A stretch of DNA of 54,462 bases from the NCBI GenBank assembly GCA_045542595.1, contig JAZQLI010000039.1:1-54462 (forward strand), in the 5' to 3' direction. The position numbers and the translations under genes were made by a program. Each line of letters begins with the position of its first letter. Within the stretch, counting starts at the first letter, position 1. Source of the DNA: Scatosoma sp045542595 (GTDB lineage Bacteria; Bacillota; Clostridia; Christensenellales; Borkfalkiaceae). The notes beneath the pieces are model-generated. The model was not told where the DNA came from. It saw only the letters and a program-made list of their open reading frames with translations, and made no database searches. This document shows positions 49,829 to 54,462 of this stretch, one piece after another.

Positions 49829-50637
49829 AATTGAAAAGTATTTTAAAATGGAGTTTTATCGCACTCACGTTGGCGTTTATCTATTTCCCGATTATTTTCC
49901 TTACCGTAAACAGTTTTAAGGCAGGCGATTATATTCAGGACGCTTGGACGGAATTCTCTTTAGAACATTATCAGTATTTCTTTAATTTTGAAAACGAACC
50001 GTTACAAGTCGTATTGCAAACGATTGCCCTTGCATTAGTCGTTGCGGCACTGTCTACCGTACTCGGTACAATAGGTGCTATCGGCATTTTCTATTCGAAA
50101 AAGAGAACGAGCGGTGCGCTTACCGCCGTCAACCGTATCCCCGTTATCAACGCGGACGTTGTAACGGCTATTTCGTTTGCTTTGCTCATTTCCTTTCTCG
50201 GTATTGATAAATCGACATATATTCCTTTAGTGCTTGGACAAATGCTTTTATGCGCACCTTTCGTGGTGTTATCCGTAATACCCAAACTCAAGCAAATGGA
50301 CAACAACTTATATGAAGCGGCTTTGGATTTAGGCGCAACCCCTACCAAAGCATTGTTTTCGGTTATTATTCCACAAATTTTACCTGGAATTTTGGCTGGT
50401 TTTTTACTCTCCGTTACCCTATCGTTGGACGATTACGTAATTGCGGCATATACGAAACCCGATTCGTTTTCTACCATCAGCACGCACATTTACGGTTTGG
50501 ATAAGAACAACGTTTTGGGGGCGAAAATAAAAGCGGCTTACTGGGCGTTTACCGCTATAATCTTCTTTATTATCGTACTCGTCGTTATAATTTCCAACGT
50601 ACTTGCCTATAGAAAAACAAGGAGTAAAAAGAGATGA
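49822..50637 (+). CDS. potC: Polyamine ABC transporter permease
   Basis: A 271-residue permease with six helices; the coupling loop reads EAALDLGATPTKALFSVIIP. It overlaps potB by 7 nt and shares the ATGA overlap with potD. Confidence 0.92.
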   Translation: MVKLKSILKWSFIALTLAFIYFPIIFLTVNSFKAGDYIQDAWTEFSLEHYQYFFNFENEPLQVVLQTIALALVVAALSTVLGTIGAIGIFYSKKRTSGALTAVNRIPVINADVVTAISFALLISFLGIDKSTYIPLVLGQMLLCAPFVVLSVIPKLKQMDNNLYEAALDLGATPTKALFSVIIPQILPGILAGFLLSVTLSLDDYVIAAYTKPDSFSTISTHIYGLDKNNVLGAKIKAAYWAFTAIIFFIIVLVVIISNVLAYRKTRSKKR

Positions 50638-51998
50638 AAAAAGGTCTTTCCGTAATGTTAGCCGCTTTGCTTTTTACCACCGCGTTCTCCCTTACTTCCT
50701 GTGATAACGGCAGCGAAGTGCTTACGCTTCGCGTGGGTAGTTGGGACGAATATATCGACGAAGGCGGCGAAGACAGTTGGGTAGAAGGCAGCTCCCCTTT
50801 ATACGAAGAATTTGAAACGTGGTATTTCCAAACGTATAACAAAAAAATTAAAGTAGAATACGTTGCCTTACAAGACAACGAAACTATGTATAATAAAATT
50901 GAGATGGGCGACAAGTACGATTTATTGTGTCCGTCAGAATATATGATGATGAAGCTTGCCGCAGAAGGCAAACTGGAAACGTATCCCGAAGAATTTTATA
51001 ATCCCGAAGTAGAGTATAACTACTACGCACAAAACGTTTCCCCCTATATTGATAACGGAAAAGACGGTATTTTTAATACGGGCAAAACGTTAGACGGGAA
51101 ATCTTGGCGCGAATACGCCGCAGGCTATATGTGGGGCACGACGGGCTTCGTTATTAATCCGCACAACGGCGTTACAAGAGAAGACGCAGGCAGTTGGAAG
51201 ATATTCCAAAGCCAAGCGTATCATCGAAAAATAACCGCAAAGGATAACGTTAGAGATTCCTATTTCGCCGGGCTTGGAATATTATTTGAAGACGAGTTGT
51301 TAGCTGCGAAAAATAAACTCAACAACGGCACAATTACCTTAAACGAATATCAAGCGCTTTTAAGTGAAATGATGAATAAAACAGATTCTGTTACTATGAG
51401 CGCCGTCCGCGAAGAATTAGTGAAAATGCGGCAAAATTTATACGGCTTGGAAACGGATGAAGGAAAAATGGACATTATCACGGGAAAATTTGACGTTTCC
51501 TATCAATGGAGCGGCGACGCCGTTTACGTTTTGGATAAAGCGGAAGAATACGATTTATCGTTAGAATACGTTGTTCCCGAAGCCGCTTCTAACCTTTGGT
51601 TTGACGGTTGGGTAATGATGAAAGGTATCGACGACGCTACAAAACACGCCGCTATGGCATTTGTCAACTTTCTCTCCCTTCCCGAAAACGTAGTACGTAA
51701 TATGTATTATATTGGATACACCAGCTGTATTAGCGGTCCACAAAGCGGAGAAAATGAAATTTTCGACTATTTAAACGAAATGTACGGCGCAGATGAAGAC
51801 GAAGAAGAAACTTTCTCTTACGATTTACAGTATTTCTTCGGCAACGGACGTTTCCTTACTACACCTACCGAGCAAACGCGCAGACAACTGTTTGCACAAT
51901 ATCCCGACCAAGAAACCATAAAACGACTGGTGGTTATGAAGTATTTTGAAAAAGACGTTAACGAATTAGCCAACCGCATTTGGATTACTATTAAATAA
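50634..51998 (+). CDS. potD: Polyamine-binding lipoprotein
   Basis: A 454-residue lipoprotein. Lipobox LTSC at ~20-23 of the signal peptide (MKKGLSVMLAALLFTTAFS), then GSWDEYID and VEYVALQDNETMYNKIEMGD, typical of the PotD/PotF fold; AAGYMWGTTGFVIN contacts the ligand in the family. It is longer than usual PotD (~350) by an insert around residues 215-290. It is the last gene of the operon, with a terminator 8 nt downstream. Confidence 0.9.
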   Translation: MKKGLSVMLAALLFTTAFSLTSCDNGSEVLTLRVGSWDEYIDEGGEDSWVEGSSPLYEEFETWYFQTYNKKIKVEYVALQDNETMYNKIEMGDKYDLLCPSEYMMMKLAAEGKLETYPEEFYNPEVEYNYYAQNVSPYIDNGKDGIFNTGKTLDGKSWREYAAGYMWGTTGFVINPHNGVTREDAGSWKIFQSQAYHRKITAKDNVRDSYFAGLGILFEDELLAAKNKLNNGTITLNEYQALLSEMMNKTDSVTMSAVREELVKMRQNLYGLETDEGKMDIITGKFDVSYQWSGDAVYVLDKAEEYDLSLEYVVPEAASNLWFDGWVMMKGIDDATKHAAMAFVNFLSLPENVVRNMYYIGYTSCISGPQSGENEIFDYLNEMYGADEDEEETFSYDLQYFFGNGRFLTTPTEQTRRQLFAQYPDQETIKRLVVMKYFEKDVNELANRIWITIK

Positions 51999-52006
51999 AA
52001 AAAACG

Positions 52007-52031
52007 CCCCGTTGCATACGTCGCGACGGGG
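52007..52031 (+). terminator. Terminator after potD
   Basis: CCCCGTTGC / GCGACGGGG, 9 bp with one G-U, 7-nt loop, then TATTTTTAT. Confidence 0.9.
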
Positions 52032-52042
52032 TATTTTTATAT

Positions 52043-52144
52043 GTATTATGCCACACATAGGTATTATGTTAGGCATAATACCTGCCTAAAAAACGACCTA
52101 TTATGTCAGACATAGGTATTATGCGTGACATAATAGGTCGTTTT
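52043..52144. repeat. Cluster of overlapping inverted repeats
   Basis: A 13-base direct repeat CATAGGTATTATG (52056-52068 and 52111-52123) is embedded in several inverted repeats. GTATTATGCC (52043-52052) pairs with 52072-52081 (10 bp), competing with AGGTATTATG (52059-52068) pairing with 52074-52083 (10 bp). An 18-bp perfect stem (52090-52107 with 52127-52144) follows. On the minus strand the 18-bp stem ends in GTCGTTTTTTAG and can terminate the CPBP gene. It sits between convergent genes. Confidence 0.85.
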
Positions 52145-52170
52145 GAGATTATACTATAGTTTTCCTTGTG

Positions 52171-52989
52171 TTAGGAAATAGAAAGGCGTTTATATAGGGC
52201 TTTTCGCTCGTTTTCGGGGTATTTAATGAGATTATAGACGATAATAGCCCCTATTATCACGCATACGGAAGCCATAAGGATAATTGTGCCCGTATCGAAC
52301 ACTACACCCGTTCCCAAGCCGCCGCGTTGGGGAATTTCAAACAATAATCCGCAAAAATTATACGTTGCGTGCACAAATGCAGGAATAAGCACGTTTTTCG
52401 TTTGAATAAACGCAAAAGCAAACAATCCGCCCGTTAATACCGTGTAACCTACTTGCAATAACGTAGCCCCTACGTTTGCACCTGCAAATAAGTTGATAAG
52501 ATGCGCCACTCCGAAAAACAAGGAAGAAACAATTACCGTTTGGATAACTCCCTTTTGGTTTTTAGGAAAATAGGAAGCTATTATATAAAAGAGCATTCCG
52601 CGGAATACACATTCTTCAAATAGTCCTACGCTAATACAATGTAAGGTAAACAGTATAAAATCTAACGGGTTAGACGTAGAAAGCTGCATTTTACCGCTAA
52701 AATAAGCATAAAAAGGAAAGTTGTTAACGGCTATCAATACGCACGGTAAAACGTACAACAAACGTTCAGGACGCCCAAATAAACGTATTTCGAACTTCTT
52801 AGCAAGCAATATAACGACCGCCACTCCAAATACTTGTTGTAGTATCCCCGTAAGCCACTTATTTCGCCACGATTCTTTGAAGCATTGTATAGGAACAAGC
52901 GAAAATACAAGCGTAATAAGGCATAAAACAGCGATTATTCCCCAAAACACATATTCATTCGGCTGTGATTTTCGTTGCAAATTACGCAC
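52171..52989 (-). CDS. CPBP-family intramembrane metalloprotease
   Basis: A 272-residue protein with seven to eight hydrophobic segments. The catalytic motif LFEECVFRGML (EExxxR), then FFGVAHLINLF and FVHATYNFCG, match CPBP/Abi proteins. They cleave prenyl-modified or peptide substrates in eukaryotes; bacterial members are linked to bacteriocin immunity or protein secretion. GTG 52989 has AAAAGGAG upstream. Confidence 0.88.
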   Translation of the reverse strand: MRNLQRKSQPNEYVFWGIIAVLCLITLVFSLVPIQCFKESWRNKWLTGILQQVFGVAVVILLAKKFEIRLFGRPERLLYVLPCVLIAVNNFPFYAYFSGKMQLSTSNPLDFILFTLHCISVGLFEECVFRGMLFYIIASYFPKNQKGVIQTVIVSSLFFGVAHLINLFAGANVGATLLQVGYTVLTGGLFAFAFIQTKNVLIPAFVHATYNFCGLLFEIPQRGGLGTGVVFDTGTIILMASVCVIIGAIIVYNLIKYPENERKALYKRLSIS

Positions 52990-53018
52990 CGTTTTCTCCT
53001 TTTATACTCTTTTCTATT

Positions 53019-53048
53019 ATTATATCATACTTGCTTAAATTTAGCAAG
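53019..53048 (-). promoter_or_regulatory. CPBP promoter with overlapping palindrome
   Basis: TTGCTA (53042-53047), 17 nt, TATAAT (53019-53024) on the minus strand. CTTGCT / AGCAAG (53030-53048) is an inverted repeat covering the -35, a possible repressor site. Confidence 0.65.
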
Positions 53049-53140
53049 AAAAACGGCGAATTTTAAGTATTTTATTCGTTCTTATAATAACACACATGTA
53101 TTAAATATATCATCGTAAAAAACACCTTTTAACGCAAAAA

Positions 53141-53168
53141 AAACAGCCTATCCGAAGATAAGCTGTTT
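53141..53168 (-). terminator. tuf terminator
   Basis: A 12-bp stem (one G-U) with UUCG loop on the minus strand, then TTTTTTTT. Confidence 0.95.
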
Positions 53169-53188
53169 TATTTGTTTTAGGTGTAAGA

Positions 53189-54409
53189 TTATTTAATAAT
53201 CTTTGCGATAACACCAGAACCAACCGTTCTGCCGCCTTCACGGATAGCGAAACGAAGACCTTCTTCAAGCGCAACGGGCTTAATAAGAACAACTTTCATT
53301 TCGATGTTGTCGCCAGGCATAACCATTTCTACGCCTTCGGGAAGTTCAATCATACCCGTAACGTCCGTCGTACGAAGGAAGAATTGAGGTCTGTAGTGGT
53401 TGAAGAATGCCGTATGACGACCACCTTCATCTTTCGTCAAAACGTATACTTGAGCGGTGAATTCCGTACCGGTAGCAACCGAGCCGGGTTTCGCGATAAC
53501 TTGACCTTTTTGGATACCCGTTCTATCGATACCCCGAAGAAGCGCACCAACGTTGTCGCCAGCCATAGCTTCGTCAAGTTGTTTGTGGAACATTTCCAAA
53601 CCGGTAAGAACCGTAGAAACGGGTTTTTCAACCAAACCAACGATTTCCGCAGGTTCACCAACGTGAGCAACACCACGTTCTACACGGCCCGTAGCAACCG
53701 TACCACGACCAGAGATGGTGAATACGTCTTCAACGGGAAGAAGGAAGGGTTTCGCATCTTCACGTGCAGGGGTAGGAATGTAGCTGTCAACAGCTGCCAT
53801 AAGTTCAACAATGGGAGCAACCGCAGGATCTGCCATAATTTCGTCTGCAGATTTGTCGGAGCTTGCAACTTCAAGCGCTTTTAAAGCGGAACCACGGATA
53901 ACGGGGATATCGTCGCCGGGGAAGTCGTAGGAAGAGAGCAAGTCTCTGATATCCATTTCAACAAGTTCAAGAAGTTCTTCGTCGTCTACAAGGTCGGTCT
54001 TGTTCATGAACACAACGATGTAGAGAACGCCTACCTGACGAGCAAGCAAGATGTGCTCACTGGTTTGCGGCATAGGACCATCCGTAGCAGCACAAACAAG
54101 GATTGCACCGTCCATTTGTGCAGCACCGGTAATCATGTTCTTAACGTAGTCAGCGTGGCCCGGACAGTCAACGTGTGCATAGTGACGGAAATCCGTTTGA
54201 TATTCAACGTGTGCCGTATTAATTGTGATACCACGAGCTCTTTCTTCGGGAGCCTTATCGATTTCGTCGTATCTCATCTTTTGAGCGCCACCGCGAGCAG
54301 CCATAACCATCGTGATAGCTGCGGTCAAAGTCGTTTTACCGTGGTCAACGTGGCCGATAGTAGCAATGTTAACGTGCGGCTTATTTCTTTCAAATTTTTC
54401 TCTTGCCAT
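53189..54409 (-). CDS. tuf: Translation elongation factor EF-Tu
   Basis: A 406-residue GTPase delivering aminoacyl-tRNA to the ribosome. G1 GHVDHGKTT, G2 RGITI, G3 DCPGH, G4 NKTD are all in place, followed by domains II and III. AAGGAGG precedes ATG 54409. Highly conserved and slightly richer in GC than its surroundings. Confidence 0.98.
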   Translation of the reverse strand: MAREKFERNKPHVNIATIGHVDHGKTTLTAAITMVMAARGGAQKMRYDEIDKAPEERARGITINTAHVEYQTDFRHYAHVDCPGHADYVKNMITGAAQMDGAILVCAATDGPMPQTSEHILLARQVGVLYIVVFMNKTDLVDDEELLELVEMDIRDLLSSYDFPGDDIPVIRGSALKALEVASSDKSADEIMADPAVAPIVELMAAVDSYIPTPAREDAKPFLLPVEDVFTISGRGTVATGRVERGVAHVGEPAEIVGLVEKPVSTVLTGLEMFHKQLDEAMAGDNVGALLRGIDRTGIQKGQVIAKPGSVATGTEFTAQVYVLTKDEGGRHTAFFNHYRPQFFLRTTDVTGMIELPEGVEMVMPGDNIEMKVVLIKPVALEEGLRFAIREGGRTVGSGVIAKIIK

Positions 54410-54430
54410 TGGAAATTTCCTCCTTAGTGT

Positions 54431-54449
54431 TGTAAATATATCATTTACA
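54431..54449. other. Inverted repeat upstream of tuf
   Basis: TGTAAAT / ATTTACA (7-bp arms, 5-nt spacer) precedes the tuf ribosome site. No promoter is visible in the remaining bases, so tuf is probably transcribed from outside the window. Confidence 0.4.
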
Positions 54450-54462
54450 TTATTTCTAATTA

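Noticed and set aside
52043..52144. CRISPR array
   Set aside because: Only two copies of a 13-base repeat with overlapping palindromes and no spacer regularity or cas genes.
1..54462. tRNA or rRNA genes
   Set aside because: No cloverleaf with a T-loop GTTCGA-type core or rRNA signature was found on either strand.

Overview
The window looks like the chromosome of a low-to-moderate GC Gram-positive anaerobe (Bacillota, Clostridia; an uncultured gut Christensenellales-like lineage is my guess, not proven). Supporting signs are strong AGGAGG ribosome sites, TTGACA/TATAAT promoters with 17-nt spacers, U-tailed hairpin terminators, a murI / mraZ-rsmH-ftsL-PBP cluster, rpsT, tuf and a PotABCD operon behind a PuuR-like XRE-cupin regulator.

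Layout. (1) 1-6.2 kb: the start of a secreted Ig-like surface protein preceded by a 46-residue peptide gene; a catabolic operon of a DapA/NanA-family aldolase, an FAD oxidoreductase and a Gfo/Idh/MocA oxidoreductase; and a divergent AraC regulator. (2) 6.2-41.5 kb: about 45 genes, all on the minus strand, forming most of an integrative or plasmid-like element. It carries its own DNA-processing kit: DnaG-like primase, Rad52/Sak-like annealing protein, RecD2 helicase, YqaJ exonuclease, sliding clamp, SSB and NAD-dependent ligase. It also has the conjugative-element markers PcfJ, PcfK, DpnD/PcfM-like, YodL-like and DUF4313, a MoxR-type AAA+ / vWA pair, three stability modules (AbrB-MazF, a self-inhibited Fic, a two-gene Fic toxin-antitoxin pair), a run of small zinc-ribbon and membrane proteins, and an HTH regulator fused to an alkyltransferase-like domain at its right end. 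No integrase, relaxase, coupling protein or type IV secretion ATPase is visible, so the element is either incomplete here or continues leftward past position 1. (3) 41.6-46.2 kb: the dcw start, read leftward (murI, mraZ, rsmH, ftsL-like, PBP). The PBP stops ten residues after its KTG motif, exactly where the element begins. (4) 46.3-54.4 kb: rpsT, the polyamine operon, a CPBP protease and tuf.

How it fits together. The most striking reading is that the element entered the conserved KTG codons of the spoVD/ftsI-type PBP gene and separated it from its C-terminal end and the rest of the dcw cluster. Within the element, expression is divided by many strand-specific hairpins and several consensus promoters. 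Three small loci stand out as possibly undescribed: a structured leader RNA with competing terminator and antiterminator pairings upstream of a DUF4085-SLOG gene pair (7.83-8.03 kb); a self-contained unit of two tandem ~50-residue membrane peptides (40.12-40.52 kb); and the HTH-ATL regulator with a shared operator-like motif at both ends of that unit. All functions come from reading protein motifs by eye; no database search was run.
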